Source: Algoriphagus sp. (GTDB lineage Bacteria; Bacteroidota; Bacteroidia; Cytophagales; Cyclobacteriaceae). From it: a DNA stretch of 33,763 bases. The stretch's first letter is position 1. Each line of letters starts with the position of its first letter. The notes under the pieces are model-generated. The model worked only from the letters and a program-made list of their open reading frames with translations. It ran no database searches and was not told where the DNA came from. The stretch spans positions 1-33,763 of the forward strand of contig NZ_JAHEBC010000007.1 in assembly GCF_024642405.1 (NCBI RefSeq), given 5' to 3'. Made by a program: the position numbers and the translations under genes. Below are positions 16,574 to 25,820 of the stretch, one piece after another.

Positions 16574-16912
16574 ATGAAAAAAATAGAGGCTATTATTCGA
16601 ACTTCTCGATTTGACCAAATACATGCTTGTATAGCTGCATTGGGAGTTAAGTTCCTCACTTTTTATGAAGTGAAAGGAATGGGTTTAGAGCATGCTCGTC
16701 AACAGACATATCGTGGAGTTGCCTATGAACCTGCCTACATCCCAAGAACGAAGCTGGAAATTGTTACAGTAGAGGAGCTTGTAGAGCCTGTGATCAATTG
16801 TATCCTTGCCGAAGGCAAAACAGGTGAAATAGGCGATGGGAAAATCTTTGTTTACGATGTGCTAGAAGCATATCGAATTCGAAACACAGACATGGGCGAG
16901 AACGCTCTATAA
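16574..16912 (+). CDS. glnB: PII nitrogen regulatory protein (GlnB/GlnK type)
   Basis: PII proteins sense 2-oxoglutarate, ATP and ADP and control ammonium uptake and assimilation. The 112-residue length, the T-loop tyrosines Tyr46 and Tyr51, Arg47 (the residue that plugs AmtB), and the TGEIGDGKIFVYDV segment align in register with E. coli GlnB/GlnK. The position equivalent to Gln39 is Glu39 (KGMGLEHARQQTYRG), an unusual change in the T-loop. Lying 32 bp upstream of amtB, it works most likely as the GlnK-like gate of that transporter. I saw no NtrC site or sigma-54 box in the 277 bp upstream. Confidence 0.93.
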   Translation: MKKIEAIIRTSRFDQIHACIAALGVKFLTFYEVKGMGLEHARQQTYRGVAYEPAYIPRTKLEIVTVEELVEPVINCILAEGKTGEIGDGKIFVYDVLEAYRIRNTDMGENAL

Positions 16913-16944
16913 TTTTCATTTTCACTCAAAGAACACTCAAACCT

Positions 16945-18174
16945 ATGCAAGAATTATTTACTGTCAATAACCTATGGATGATGGTGGCCACAACAATGGT
17001 TTTCATCATGCATCTTGGGTTTGCAAGCTTAGAAGCTGGCTTGACTCGTGCAAAAAACACCGTGAATATCTTATTTAAAAACACCATCATCCCTGCGATA
17101 GGCCTACTGACTTACGCCTTTGTCGGTTTTAACCTGATGTACCCAGGTGCAGATTTTGCAGGATCCTTCTTTGGATTTGCTGGATTTGGCTTACCCCTCC
17201 CAGAAGGTTGGGATTCCAGCAATTACAATGAAGGATATACTTTCTTTACAGATTTTATTTTTCAGGCAATGTTTGCCGCCACTGCTGCAACTATCGTTTC
17301 AGGTGCAGTAGCAGAGCGGGTGAAACTTGGACCTTTTATCTTCTTCTCCATCCTCTATGTTGCAATATGCTACCCAATTGTAGGAATGTGGAAATGGGGA
17401 GGTGGATTTCTAAATACACTTGAAACTCCCTTTTATGACTTTGCAGGCTCTACGATTGTACATTCCGTAGGTGGCTGGGGAGCTCTAATAGGAGCTTTCT
17501 TACTAGGCCCAAGAATTGGAAAATATACGGAAAGTGGAATGAAAGCGATCCCAGGGCATAACATCCCCATGGCAACAGTAGGGGTATTCCTTCTTTGGTT
17601 TGGATGGTTTGGGTTTAACGGCGGATCAGTATTGAGTGCCGATCCAGGATTAGTTTCTAAAGTTTTCGTCACTACATGTATAGCAGCCTCTGCCGGTGCA
17701 TTTGGAGCTTTGATTGTCTCTTATTTAAAGTTCAAGACTTACGATATCACCATGGTCCTCAATGGAATTTTGGCTGGACTTGTTGGAATTACTGCAGGAG
17801 CTGATCAAATGGGGGTTGGAGAATCTGCTATCATTGGATTTATTGGGGGAGGACTAATTGTTTTTGCAGTAGTTTTCTTTGACAAAATCAAAGTGGATGA
17901 TCCTGTTGGAGCAATTTCTGTCCATCTTGTAGGAGGTATCTGGGGAACTTTAGCTGTTGGTATCTTTGGTGATTTGGCAGGAATAGGGCAATTTGTATCA
18001 CAATTAATTGGAGTTGTATCAGTTGGGGCTTTCTGCGTGGCATTCAGCTGGATTGTTTTCTATACTTTAAAGAAAACTATTGGGATCAGAGTAGATGAAA
18101 AAGAAGAAACTGAAGGGCTGGATATCAACGAACACTCGATGAGTGCTTATCCGGATTTCAACATAAAAGATTAA
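16945..18174 (+). CDS. amtB: ammonium transporter
   Basis: This 409-residue polytopic membrane protein conducts ammonium/ammonia. The first segment (WMMVATTMVFIMHLGFASLEAGLTRAKN) and the AVAERVKLGPF loop are family hallmarks. Asp165 (YDFAGSTIVH), and the twin pore histidines His173 (STIVHSVGG) and His327 (GAISVHLVGG), are intact. There is no cleavable signal peptide, unlike the E. coli protein. The C-terminal tail (IGIRVDEKEETEGLDINEHS) is the cytoplasmic region contacted by PII. It forms an operon with the preceding PII gene and ends in a terminator. Confidence 0.96.
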   Translation: MQELFTVNNLWMMVATTMVFIMHLGFASLEAGLTRAKNTVNILFKNTIIPAIGLLTYAFVGFNLMYPGADFAGSFFGFAGFGLPLPEGWDSSNYNEGYTFFTDFIFQAMFAATAATIVSGAVAERVKLGPFIFFSILYVAICYPIVGMWKWGGGFLNTLETPFYDFAGSTIVHSVGGWGALIGAFLLGPRIGKYTESGMKAIPGHNIPMATVGVFLLWFGWFGFNGGSVLSADPGLVSKVFVTTCIAASAGAFGALIVSYLKFKTYDITMVLNGILAGLVGITAGADQMGVGESAIIGFIGGGLIVFAVVFFDKIKVDDPVGAISVHLVGGIWGTLAVGIFGDLAGIGQFVSQLIGVVSVGAFCVAFSWIVFYTLKKTIGIRVDEKEETEGLDINEHSMSAYPDFNIKD

Positions 18175-18199
18175 TAATTGTAAATTACCACCAACCAAA

Positions 18200-18233
18200 A
18201 AAAGCCCCGAACCTTAATTGGAACGGGGTTTTT
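18200..18233 (+). terminator. glnB-amtB operon terminator
   Basis: An AAAGCCCCG/CGGGGTTTT stem, extended past a small internal mismatch by CC/GG, is followed by T residues. The sequence can also serve the convergent 61-aa gene. Confidence 0.75.
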
Positions 18234-18239
18234 ATAGTT

Positions 18240-18425
18240 TTAAACGGGTTGGAAATAACGATTGAGGGTACTTTGATGAATTTTACCAAACATTTCATAG
18301 CACCATTCTCTAAATCCCTCAAATTCTGATGGTAAAATAAGTTTTAAACCTTTCTTCAGTTCTCGTTCAAATAAATAGGCACTGAAGCTAACTTTTTGCA
18401 GAATGGTCTTCACATATTCTATCAT
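18240..18425 (-). CDS. small uncharacterised protein (61 aa)
   Basis: I do not recognise a named family. The protein (MIEYVKTILQKVSFSAYLFERELKKGL...) is predicted mainly helical, basic in its first half, with no signal peptide or membrane segment. It contains EWCYEMFGK and ends in LNRYFQPV. It has a clean ATG start, is bounded by the amtB terminator, and its residue composition is protein-like, so I regard it as a real gene. It resembles short hypothetical proteins I recall from other Cytophagales, but that needs a search. Cytoplasmic location is inferred. Confidence 0.58.
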   Translation of the reverse strand: MIEYVKTILQKVSFSAYLFERELKKGLKLILPSEFEGFREWCYEMFGKIHQSTLNRYFQPV

Positions 18426-18506
18426 AGTTTAAAGAGTTTAGGGTTTATTAACTGAAATTAATTTAAGGTACGAAAGTATTTATTCAGATGTTACGTTAAT
18501 TAAGGG

Positions 18507-18536
18507 TTACTAAAAATAGAATATTCCCTAATTTCG
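18507..18536 (+). promoter_or_regulatory. possible promoter of the batD operon
   Basis: TAATTTCG (one mismatch to TAnnTTTG) at 18529-18536 ends 5 nt before the ATG, with GTTA at -33 spacing (19 nt). The match is weak. Confidence 0.3.
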
Positions 18537-18541
18537 CAACC

Positions 18542-19984
18542 ATGATTAAAACGATCCTTCAAACAACTTTGGTATTCATAGCACTACTATTTATTGGTAA
18601 TGTTTATGGCCAGGCTGTACAGATAGAACTGGGTCCTGATGAAATTGGATTGAATGAAACATTTACGATTAAAGTAACATTATCTAACGACAAAATAAAG
18701 TCCTACGATCAGTTCCCTGAAATTCCTAGTTTTCAAAAACAAGGAATTTCGCAGTCTTCTTCCATGAATTTAATAAATGGGCAGATGAGTAGTTCAAATA
18801 GTATTATCCAATACTACAAACCTACCAGAAAAGGAGAATATACTCTACCTTCATTCGATGTACTCATTAATGGAAATGCATATTCTTCCGCTGGAAAAAC
18901 CATTAAAGTGGGAGATGAAACCAGCTCATCCTCCTCAAGGGTCCAAGATCCTTTTGCAGATTTTTTTGGGAGATCTCCTGTAGAAGAGCCAGAATATGTT
19001 GAATTGGAAGATGACGCATTTTTCTCATTATCTGTTGACAAAGAAGATGTTTATGTGGGAGAAGGATTCAACCTTAGTCTGGCTTTTTATATGTCAGAAG
19101 CCAACCAAGCTCCTTTTCGGTTTTATGAACCTGGAAGACAGTTAGATGAAATTCTAAAAAAGGTAAAACCTAACAATGTTTGGGAAGAAAACTACAATAT
19201 TACAAACATAGAACCCGAGCAAGTTACTATTAACGGAAAACGATGGACAAGATATAAAGTATTCGAAGCTACATTTTATCCGTTTTCTGATGGAGAAATT
19301 GAAATACCTAGGATCTCATGGGAAATGATTAAATACCGGGTTGCCAAAAATCCAACCTTCTTTGGAGCAAACAGGCAAGAAGATTTCAAGACTTTCTACT
19401 CCAGTGCCAAAACTATCAAAGTCAACCCGCTTCCTCCACACCCATTAAAAAATGAAGTGAGTGTAGGAGAGTACCAGTTACGTGAAAACATCAAAGACAT
19501 AGAGGTAGAGACAGGCCAAGGATTTGATTATAATCTTGGCATTAGCGGAGTTGGAAATATTAATGCCATACAGCCTCCAAGAAGAATCTCTCAGGCAAAC
19601 ATAAATACCTATGACCCTAATGTCAGGCAGCAAATAAACCGAGGTTATGGGCGGGTATCCGGAATAAAGGAATTCAACTATTACATTACGATCAATGAAG
19701 CAGGAGAGATCGATTTGGCTGATTACTTTGAATGGATTTATTTTGATCCTTCAAGAGAAGTTTACGACACACTTCGCCCTCAAGCTAAAATAAATGTAGT
19801 CGGCGAGAGCAAAGTCAATCAAGCTTTATCAAACCAAAGACTGGGAGGACTTTATGATCGAATTGATATTGAGGATAACCGGTTTTTAAACGAGCAATAT
19901 AAATACTATTTTACCACGGCAATCAATCTGCTTTTATTGGCAGCAGTCATTTTGTTGGCGGTTTTGATCATAAGAAAGAAGTAA
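18542..19984 (+). CDS. BatD family protein
   Basis: The 480-residue protein has a signal peptide (residues 1-24, ending VYGQA), a long periplasmic beta-rich region, and one C-terminal transmembrane helix ([17 protein letters not shown]) with a short basic tail. The opening [25 protein letters not shown] and the later [27 protein letters not shown] are repeats of the Ig-like BatD oxygen-tolerance family. BatD normally sits in batABCDE clusters with MoxR ATPase and VWA proteins; none of those is here. A Ser-rich, acidic linker ([16 protein letters not shown]) joins two domains. Its stop overlaps the aroC start (TAATG), implying translational coupling. Confidence 0.82.
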   Translation: MIKTILQTTLVFIALLFIGNVYGQAVQIELGPDEIGLNETFTIKVTLSNDKIKSYDQFPEIPSFQKQGISQSSSMNLINGQMSSSNSIIQYYKPTRKGEYTLPSFDVLINGNAYSSAGKTIKVGDETSSSSSRVQDPFADFFGRSPVEEPEYVELEDDAFFSLSVDKEDVYVGEGFNLSLAFYMSEANQAPFRFYEPGRQLDEILKKVKPNNVWEENYNITNIEPEQVTINGKRWTRYKVFEATFYPFSDGEIEIPRISWEMIKYRVAKNPTFFGANRQEDFKTFYSSAKTIKVNPLPPHPLKNEVSVGEYQLRENIKDIEVETGQGFDYNLGISGVGNINAIQPPRRISQANINTYDPNVRQQINRGYGRVSGIKEFNYYITINEAGEIDLADYFEWIYFDPSREVYDTLRPQAKINVVGESKVNQALSNQRLGGLYDRIDIEDNRFLNEQYKYYFTTAINLLLLAAVILLAVLIIRKK

Positions 19985-21069
19985 TGGGTAATTCATTTGG
20001 AAAGCTATTCAAGATCTCAACATTTGGGGAATCACATGGGATAGCTTTAGGTGTAGTATTAGAAGGATGTCCAGCGGGATTAACGATTGATGAAGAAAAA
20101 ATCCGATTGGAAATGCAGCGCAGAAAGCCAGGGCAGTCCAAAATCACTACACAGCGTAAAGAAGAAGATGTTATTGAAATTCTTTCGGGAGTTTTTGAGG
20201 GAAAGAGCACTGGAACTCCCATTGGAATAGTCATCCGCAATGCAGATCAAAAAAGTAAAGATTATTCTCATATATCAGATAAATTTCGACCTTCTCATGC
20301 TGATTTCACATACTTCGAAAAATATGGTATTAGAGATTATCGTGGAGGAGGCAGAAGTAGTGCGAGAGAAACAGCTGCTCGGGTAGCAGCGGGAGCAATC
20401 GCAAAACAACTTTTGGATCATTACGGGGTTTCCCTTCAGGCTTTCGTTACCCAGGTGGGAGATTTGAAATTAGTTAAACCCTATCAGGAAATGGATCTAA
20501 GCTTGGCTGAAAAAAATATTATAAGATGCCCTGATCCTGAAATGGCTGAACAAATGATCCAGTTGATTGACTCAGTTAGACTCGACCGAGATACCATTGG
20601 TGGAGTAGTGACTTGTGTCATCAAAAACACTCCTGCTGGTATAGGCGAACCTGTTTTTGACAGATTACATGCTGAACTGGGAAAAGCAATGCTTAGTATT
20701 AATGCAGTAAAAGGATTTGAATACGGAAGTGGTTTCGAAGGTATTAAAATGAGAGGCTCTCAGCATAATGATACCTTTGTAAATGAAGGCGGTCGTGTTA
20801 AAACCAAAACGAATTATTCTGGGGGGATCCAAGGAGGAATTTCAAATGGCGAAGACATTTATTTTAATGTAGCTTTTAAGCCTGTAGCCACTATCATGCA
20901 AGATCAGGAATCCTTGAATGAAGCAGGAGAAACCATCACAGTATCAGGAAAAGGACGTCATGACCCTTGCGTAGTACCTAGAGCCGTACCGATTGTGGAA
21001 GCAATGGCGGCCTTGGTCATAGCCGATTATCTTTTATTATCAAAAACCAATAAACTTCAGGATCTATAA
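19984..21069 (+). CDS. aroC: chorismate synthase
   Basis: AroC converts 5-enolpyruvylshikimate 3-phosphate to chorismate using reduced FMN, the last common step of aromatic amino-acid synthesis. The N-terminus [18 protein letters not shown], the [18 protein letters not shown] segment, [23 protein letters not shown], and [19 protein letters not shown] are all signature regions; 361 residues is the normal length. The ATG overlaps the batD stop by one base and the symporter starts 10 bp after its stop, so the three form one operon. Confidence 0.97.
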   Translation: MGNSFGKLFKISTFGESHGIALGVVLEGCPAGLTIDEEKIRLEMQRRKPGQSKITTQRKEEDVIEILSGVFEGKSTGTPIGIVIRNADQKSKDYSHISDKFRPSHADFTYFEKYGIRDYRGGGRSSARETAARVAAGAIAKQLLDHYGVSLQAFVTQVGDLKLVKPYQEMDLSLAEKNIIRCPDPEMAEQMIQLIDSVRLDRDTIGGVVTCVIKNTPAGIGEPVFDRLHAELGKAMLSINAVKGFEYGSGFEGIKMRGSQHNDTFVNEGGRVKTKTNYSGGIQGGISNGEDIYFNVAFKPVATIMQDQESLNEAGETITVSGKGRHDPCVVPRAVPIVEAMAALVIADYLLLSKTNKLQDL

Positions 21070-21079
21070 AACTTTTCAA

Positions 21080-22423
21080 ATGCGAAAGAAAATACCATTA
21101 CATACACAAATCATTATTGGCCTTGTTCTTGGACTAATCTTCGGTCTGGTTGTTATCCGTACTGATATTCCAAGTTCTTTAACCATCGATTTCATCAAGC
21201 CAATAGGCACTATATTTATTAATGGCTTGAAAATGATTGCCATGCCATTGGTATTAGCCTCATTGATCATTGGAGTATCTAATCTTGGGGATATTTCTAA
21301 ACTAAGCCGAATTGGGGGAAAGACAATTATTACCTTTATCATTACCACGGTAATTGCTATTTCGGTTGGACTCACCTTAGTGAATGTATTCAAGCCTGGA
21401 AAAAGTTTACCTGTTGAGACTAGAGAAAATTTGATGGCACTTTACGAAGGTGATGTCAGTAAAAAATCTGATGCAGCGGCAAAATTTCAAGAGCAAAGTC
21501 CACTTCAACCAATAGTGGATATGGTTCCTGAAAACTTTTTCTTAGCTACAACGGACAATGCGGCAATGCTTCAAGTAGTTTTCTTCGCTATAATTGCTGG
21601 TATCGCCCTGTTACAAATACCTAAACATAAGGCAGGACCAGTGATTGCTTTTTTTGATGGATTTAACGATCTAATTATTCAGATTGTGAATTACATCATG
21701 TTGATAGCTCCTTATGGGGTATTCGCTCTTATGGCTTCTTTAATTGTAGAGATAGCTGGTGACAACCCAGATTCTGCTTTTGATTTGTTATTTGCTTTAT
21801 TAAAATACAGCATGATTGTACTTGGAGGCTTGTTCTTCATGATGCTGGTTATTTACCCTTTGCTCTTAAAAAGCTTTACCAAAGTCCCATATCTGGAATT
21901 TTTCAAGAAAATTAGACCTGCCCAGCTATTAGCTTTCTCTACTAGTTCTAGTTCAGCTACTCTCCCAGTGACTATGAAAATAGCTGAAGAAGAGATTGGT
22001 GTGTCCGAAGAGATTTCCTCTTTCGTACTTCCTTTAGGCGCAACTATCAATATGAATGGTACGAGTCTTTACCAAAGTGTCGCTGCGGTTTTTATTGCTC
22101 AAGCACTTGGAATGGAACTTTCTTTTTCTCAGCAACTGATGATTGTTCTGACATCCACTTTGGCGGCTATAGGCTCTGCAGGCGTCCCTGGAGCCGGATT
22201 AATTATGTTAATTGTTGTTCTGGAATCCATAGGAGTTCCTGCAGCAGGAATTGCTCTAATTATGGCCCCAGATAGGATTTTGGATATGTTTAGAACTGTG
22301 ATTAACGTAACAGGTGATGTAGTTGTGACAACGGTAGTTGCAAGTACAGAAGGTGAACTTCCTGAAGGTTTACTCAGAAAATCTAACCCTTTCACTGCTA
22401 ATGAAAGTGTTCAAGATTCTTAA
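21080..22423 (+). CDS. dicarboxylate/amino acid:cation symporter (DAACS family)
   Basis: This 447-residue inner-membrane transporter belongs to the GltP/DctA family. The serine-rich reentrant loop STSSSSATLPVTM, the NMNGTSLYQSV motif, the second loop AAIGSAGVPGAGLIM and the substrate segment DRILDMFRTVINVTGD are all present. The arginine in MFRTVINV is at the position that binds the side-chain carboxylate in glutamate/aspartate transporters, so an acidic amino acid or C4-dicarboxylate is the likely substrate, driven by Na+ or H+. It is the last gene of the batD-aroC operon and ends in a very strong terminator. Confidence 0.93.
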   Translation: MRKKIPLHTQIIIGLVLGLIFGLVVIRTDIPSSLTIDFIKPIGTIFINGLKMIAMPLVLASLIIGVSNLGDISKLSRIGGKTIITFIITTVIAISVGLTLVNVFKPGKSLPVETRENLMALYEGDVSKKSDAAAKFQEQSPLQPIVDMVPENFFLATTDNAAMLQVVFFAIIAGIALLQIPKHKAGPVIAFFDGFNDLIIQIVNYIMLIAPYGVFALMASLIVEIAGDNPDSAFDLLFALLKYSMIVLGGLFFMMLVIYPLLLKSFTKVPYLEFFKKIRPAQLLAFSTSSSSATLPVTMKIAEEEIGVSEEISSFVLPLGATINMNGTSLYQSVAAVFIAQALGMELSFSQQLMIVLTSTLAAIGSAGVPGAGLIMLIVVLESIGVPAAGIALIMAPDRILDMFRTVINVTGDVVVTTVVASTEGELPEGLLRKSNPFTANESVQDS

Positions 22424-22440
22424 TTATTATAGATAGATCA

Positions 22441-22479
22441 AAAAAAGGATGTATTTCAAATAGAAATACATCCTTTTTT
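22441..22479. terminator. bidirectional terminator between the DAACS symporter and fumC
   Basis: A perfect 17-bp stem (AAAAAAGGATGTATTTC and its complement) with a 5-nt loop separates two convergent genes. Confidence 0.93.
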
Positions 22480-22496
22480 TATTTATTCGGTGGGTA

Positions 22497-23897
22497 TTAT
22501 TTCAAACTTCCAATCATATCTTCTGGCTTTACCCATTCATCAAATTGTTCGCTAGTCAATAAGCCTAAAGCAATGGCAGCTTCTCTTAAGCTGGTTCCTT
22601 CTTTATGAGCTTTTTTGGCAATAGCCGCCGCATTTTCATAACCGATGTGAGGATTTAGCGCTGTTACAAGCATTAAAGAATTCTCTAAATGTCTTTTTAT
22701 TACTGCATCATTTGGCTTGATCCCTACTGCACAATTATCATTGAATGAAACACATGCATCGCCTAGTAATCTAGCAGATTGTAAAAAGTTTGTAGCAATC
22801 AATGGCTTGAATACATTCAATTCAAAATGGCCGGTTGCCCCTCCGATAGAGATAGCTACGTCATTTCCCATGATCTGGGCAGCAACCATAGTAATAGCCT
22901 CTACTTGAGTTGGATTTACTTTACCCGGCATAATCGAAGATCCTGGCTCATTCTCAGGAATTAAGATTTCACCAATTCCTGATCTTGGGCCTGAAGAAAG
23001 CATCCGAATATCATTTGCAATTTTCATCAAACTAACAGCAACTTGTTTTAAAGCGCCATGTGTTTCTACCATTGCATCATGAGCAGCTAGTGCCTCAAAT
23101 TTATTTGGAGCTGTAACAAATGGCTGCTCAGATATATCTGCAATTTTTTGTGCCACAAGCTCTGAATATCCTTTTGGAGTATTTAGTCCAGTTCCCACTG
23201 CAGTACCTCCCAATGCTAGTTCAGATAAGTGGCTAAGAGTATTTTTTATAGCTTTAATTCCATGATCCAATTGAGCTACATAGCCACTAAATTCCTGACC
23301 TAGTGTCAAAGGTGTAGCATCCATAAAATGGGTTCGGCCAATTTTCACTACCATTTTGAATGATTCCGACTTGTCATGAAGAGTATCTCTTAATTTCTGG
23401 ATCCCTGGCAAAGTCGTTTCCATCACCATTTTATAGGCAGCAATGTGCATTGCCGTAGGATAGGTATCATTCGATGATTGTGATTTATTTACATCATCAT
23501 TTGGGTGAATTTTCTTTTTTGAATCTTCCAAAGAACCACCCATTAAAACATGAGCCCGATAAGCAATTACCTCGTTTGTGTTCATATTGGACTGGGTGCC
23601 TGAACCTGTTTGCCAAACTACCAACGGAAATTGGTCATCAAGTTTCCCTTCTAGGATCTCGTCACAGACTTTGCCGATAATAATTGCCTTATCCTTTTCT
23701 AAAACCCCAAGTTCGGCATTTGTAAATGCCGCAGCTTTCTTAAGAATAGCAAATGCCTTTATTATCTCAATTGGCATTCTATTTTTTTCACCTCCAATTT
23801 TAAAGTTGTTGATGGAACGCTGAGTTTGGGCTCCCCAATATTTATCAGCTGGCACCTCTACAGGCCCCATGGTGTCATGTTCGATACGTATGCTCAT
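22497..23897 (-). CDS. fumC: class II fumarate hydratase
   Basis: FumC interconverts fumarate and L-malate in the TCA cycle and needs no iron-sulfur cluster. The 466-residue protein begins [24 protein letters not shown], has [16 protein letters not shown] near 97-112, catalytic [16 protein letters not shown] (His190), and the superfamily signature [11 protein letters not shown] at 319-329. Motifs distinguish it from aspartase and argininosuccinate lyase, though aspartase is the closest alternative. An exact -7 box (TAATTTTG at 23926-23933, minus strand) lies 28 nt upstream. Confidence 0.95.
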   Translation of the reverse strand: MSIRIEHDTMGPVEVPADKYWGAQTQRSINNFKIGGEKNRMPIEIIKAFAILKKAAAFTNAELGVLEKDKAIIIGKVCDEILEGKLDDQFPLVVWQTGSGTQSNMNTNEVIAYRAHVLMGGSLEDSKKKIHPNDDVNKSQSSNDTYPTAMHIAAYKMVMETTLPGIQKLRDTLHDKSESFKMVVKIGRTHFMDATPLTLGQEFSGYVAQLDHGIKAIKNTLSHLSELALGGTAVGTGLNTPKGYSELVAQKIADISEQPFVTAPNKFEALAAHDAMVETHGALKQVAVSLMKIANDIRMLSSGPRSGIGEILIPENEPGSSIMPGKVNPTQVEAITMVAAQIMGNDVAISIGGATGHFELNVFKPLIATNFLQSARLLGDACVSFNDNCAVGIKPNDAVIKRHLENSLMLVTALNPHIGYENAAAIAKKAHKEGTSLREAAIALGLLTSEQFDEWVKPEDMIGSLK

Positions 23898-23925
23898 ATT
23901 TTCGGATTATTGAAATTGATTTTGC

Positions 23926-23933
23926 CAAAATTA
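23926..23933 (-). promoter_or_regulatory. -7 box of fumC (TAATTTTG)
   Basis: An exact TAnnTTTG on the minus strand ends 28 nt before the fumC ATG. No TTG lies at the expected -33 spacing, so only half a promoter is visible. Confidence 0.45.
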
Positions 23934-23966
23934 AGGCTTCTACTCTTTTTTCCCTAACAGGGTAAA

Positions 23967-24452
23967 TTAATCCTTCAATTGAAAATTAATCAGCTGATGA
24001 AATACTTTTCTTGAAGCCTTAACTTGCCTATTAAAAAAAAAGACTGCCCCTCCATAATTGAGAATAGCTAAAGCTAGACAAATAGCTCCAAAATTGAAGT
24101 TTTGTGAAATGGCAAAAAAATAGGCAACAAACCCTACTAGTATGACACTCCAAAATGCCAGAAAGAAAATAGCTCCAGGAAATAGTTTGTATTTCAAAAA
24201 AATAATACTTCCTCTTGCCGTTTCTTCAACCTGCCCAACGACAAGTGGAATAAATGTATTCCCTTTATCTATTACTCTTGAAATTTGAAAACCTTTTTGC
24301 CCAACCATTCCATTGAATAAAATCTTTTTATTCCCTACCGTCCTTTTATCCAAATAATTTACTTCAGCAGTCACTCGGATCAAGTGTCCTAGTACTTCTT
24401 GTTTTGAAAGAGCACTTACTAAAGTTTCACTATGATAAGGTAATAGGTTCAA
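23967..24452 (-). CDS. uncharacterised two-TM membrane protein
   Basis: I do not recognise the family. The 161-residue protein has a soluble N-terminal half (residues 1-80, beta-rich, with KKILFNGMVGQKGFQISRVI), then two hydrophobic helices (LFPGAIFFLAFWSVILVGFVAYFF and FNFGAICLALAILNYGGAVFFF), and a basic tail. No signal peptide is seen, so both ends should be cytoplasmic. Its start lies only 5 bp after the ridA stop, so it is cotranscribed and probably translationally coupled with ridA. No terminator separates it from fumC downstream. Confidence 0.68.
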   Translation of the reverse strand: MNLLPYHSETLVSALSKQEVLGHLIRVTAEVNYLDKRTVGNKKILFNGMVGQKGFQISRVIDKGNTFIPLVVGQVEETARGSIIFLKYKLFPGAIFFLAFWSVILVGFVAYFFAISQNFNFGAICLALAILNYGGAVFFFNRQVKASRKVFHQLINFQLKD

Positions 24453-24457
24453 TTCTT

Positions 24458-24838
24458 CTATTTTACAGCTATACAGGATATTTCTACATTTACATTTTTC
24501 GGAAGCTTACTTACTTCAACTGTTTCCCGGGCTGGAGGGTTTATTTTAAAATATTTCGAATATGCTTCATTTATTGTACCAAATTCATCCATACTTTTTA
24601 TAAAAATGGTACATTTTACAACATCTGAAAAGGTAAAATCAGCAGCTCTTAATACCGCTTCTATATTTTTCATCACCGCATGCGTTTCTTCTGTAATGTT
24701 TTCGTTGATTAGTTCACCTGACTCTGAATCTAGCGCTATCTGACCGGAAACATATAAGGTGTTTCCTGCTAAAACTGCCTGAGAATAAGGGCCTATTGGC
24801 GCTGGGGCCTCTTTCGTAAAAATGATTTTATTTGACAT
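24458..24838 (-). CDS. ridA: RidA family enamine/imine deaminase
   Basis: RidA hydrolyses reactive 2-aminoacrylate and related enamines released by PLP enzymes. I place the start at the ATG at 24838 (MSNKIIFTKEAPAPIGPYSQA), 126 residues; the ORF-track start is a TTG two codons upstream. Family motifs IGPYSQAV, LYVSGQI, Arg104 in NPPARETVEV (equivalent to E. coli Arg105) and Glu119 in VNVEISCIAV are present, so the active site looks complete. Trimeric and cytoplasmic by family. Heads a two-gene unit with the two-TM protein. Confidence 0.92.
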   Translation of the reverse strand: MSNKIIFTKEAPAPIGPYSQAVLAGNTLYVSGQIALDSESGELINENITEETHAVMKNIEAVLRAADFTFSDVVKCTIFIKSMDEFGTINEAYSKYFKINPPARETVEVSKLPKNVNVEISCIAVK

Positions 24839-24947
24839 CTCCAAAATTTAATATGTGGTGTTTCTTTTTAGTTATTGCATGTACTGACTTATAGTAAACT
24901 AGAATAATTATTTTTTGCTTACTTCTACTTTTGATTTAAGAAATTGA

Positions 24948-25748
24948 TTAAAGCATCTTAGCTTCATTCCAATAAATATCCATTTCTGCAAGAGTCATGT
25001 TTGCAAGGCTCTTCCCGGATTCCTTTGCTGCATTTTCCAAATATTGAAATCTCTTAATAAATTTAAGATTTGTCCTTTCCAACGCTTCTTCAGGGTTGAT
25101 ATCTATAAATCTAGCATAATTTATAAGCGAGAACAGTAAATCACCAAACTCACTAGTAGCCTTATCCTTGTTTATTTCTGAGTCTGAGGACGCATTAAAC
25201 TCCTCTTTAAACTCTTGCATCTCCTCCTCGACCTTCTCCCAAACCTGTTGTTTCTCTTCCCAATCAAAACCAACTCCTCTTGCTTTTTCTTGAATTCTCA
25301 TTGACTTAATTAAGGCTGGCAATGATTTAGGGACACCACCTAATACAGAGGTATTCCCCTTTTCTTTAAGCTTAATTTTCTCCCAATTTTGTTTTACTTC
25401 TTCCTCATCATCTACTTTAGTGTCACCATAAATATGCGGGTGTCTTCTAATCAATTTTTCGCACAAGGACTCAATCAAGGTACTGATATCAAAATCGTTT
25501 TTCTCGGATCCTATTTTGGCATAAAAGACAATATGAAGTAGGATATCTCCCAATTCTTTTTTTATTTCCTCTGGATTTCCTTCTAATATGGCATCAGAAA
25601 GCTCAAATGTTTCTTCAATTGTCAAATGCCTTAGACTTTCAGTAGTTTGTTTTTTATCCCAAGGACATTGAGCTCTTAGCTCATCCATGATGGTCAATAA
25701 TCTATCAAATGATGCCAATTGCTGGGCTCTGGTACTCAAATTAGACAT
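24948..25748 (-). CDS. mazG: nucleoside triphosphate pyrophosphohydrolase MazG
   Basis: MazG removes pyrophosphate from (often abnormal) nucleoside triphosphates. The N-terminal domain carries CPWDKKQTTESLRHLTIEETFE and the paired metal motifs EExxE (45-49) and ExxD (65-68, KKELGDILLH). The second MazG domain has EEMQEFKEEF and SEFGDLLFSLINYARF. The 266-residue length is that of the two-domain E. coli-type enzyme. It is divergent from the small four-cysteine membrane protein across a 72-bp spacer that contains a perfect 16-bp palindrome. Confidence 0.94.
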   Translation of the reverse strand: MSNLSTRAQQLASFDRLLTIMDELRAQCPWDKKQTTESLRHLTIEETFELSDAILEGNPEEIKKELGDILLHIVFYAKIGSEKNDFDISTLIESLCEKLIRRHPHIYGDTKVDDEEEVKQNWEKIKLKEKGNTSVLGGVPKSLPALIKSMRIQEKARGVGFDWEEKQQVWEKVEEEMQEFKEEFNASSDSEINKDKATSEFGDLLFSLINYARFIDINPEEALERTNLKFIKRFQYLENAAKESGKSLANMTLAEMDIYWNEAKML

Positions 25749-25770
25749 AGTGAAGGAAACTAAGCTAGAA

Positions 25771-25804
25771 TTGTGGACGTTTTCGAAGTAAAGCTTTAAA
25801 TTTG
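25771..25804 (+). promoter_or_regulatory. possible promoter of the four-cysteine protein gene
   Basis: TTG at 25771 and TAAATTTG at 25797-25804 (exact TAnnTTTG) are 23 nt apart, at the long end of accepted spacing. The ATG is 16 nt after the -7 box. Confidence 0.5.
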
Positions 25805-25813
25805 CGCAAATTT
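25798..25813. promoter_or_regulatory. perfect 16-bp palindrome over the -7 box
   Basis: AAATTTGCGCAAATTT is its own reverse complement and covers the -7 box of the downstream gene in the mazG spacer. It could be an operator, but it is AT-rich and unique in what I scanned. Confidence 0.35.
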
Positions 25814-25820
25814 ATTCGTT

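Noticed and set aside
23950-23966. Short hairpin CCCTAACAGGG between the two-TM gene and fumC
   Set aside because: Only a 4-bp stem, and on the transcribed (minus) strand it is followed by A, not T, so it is not an intrinsic terminator.
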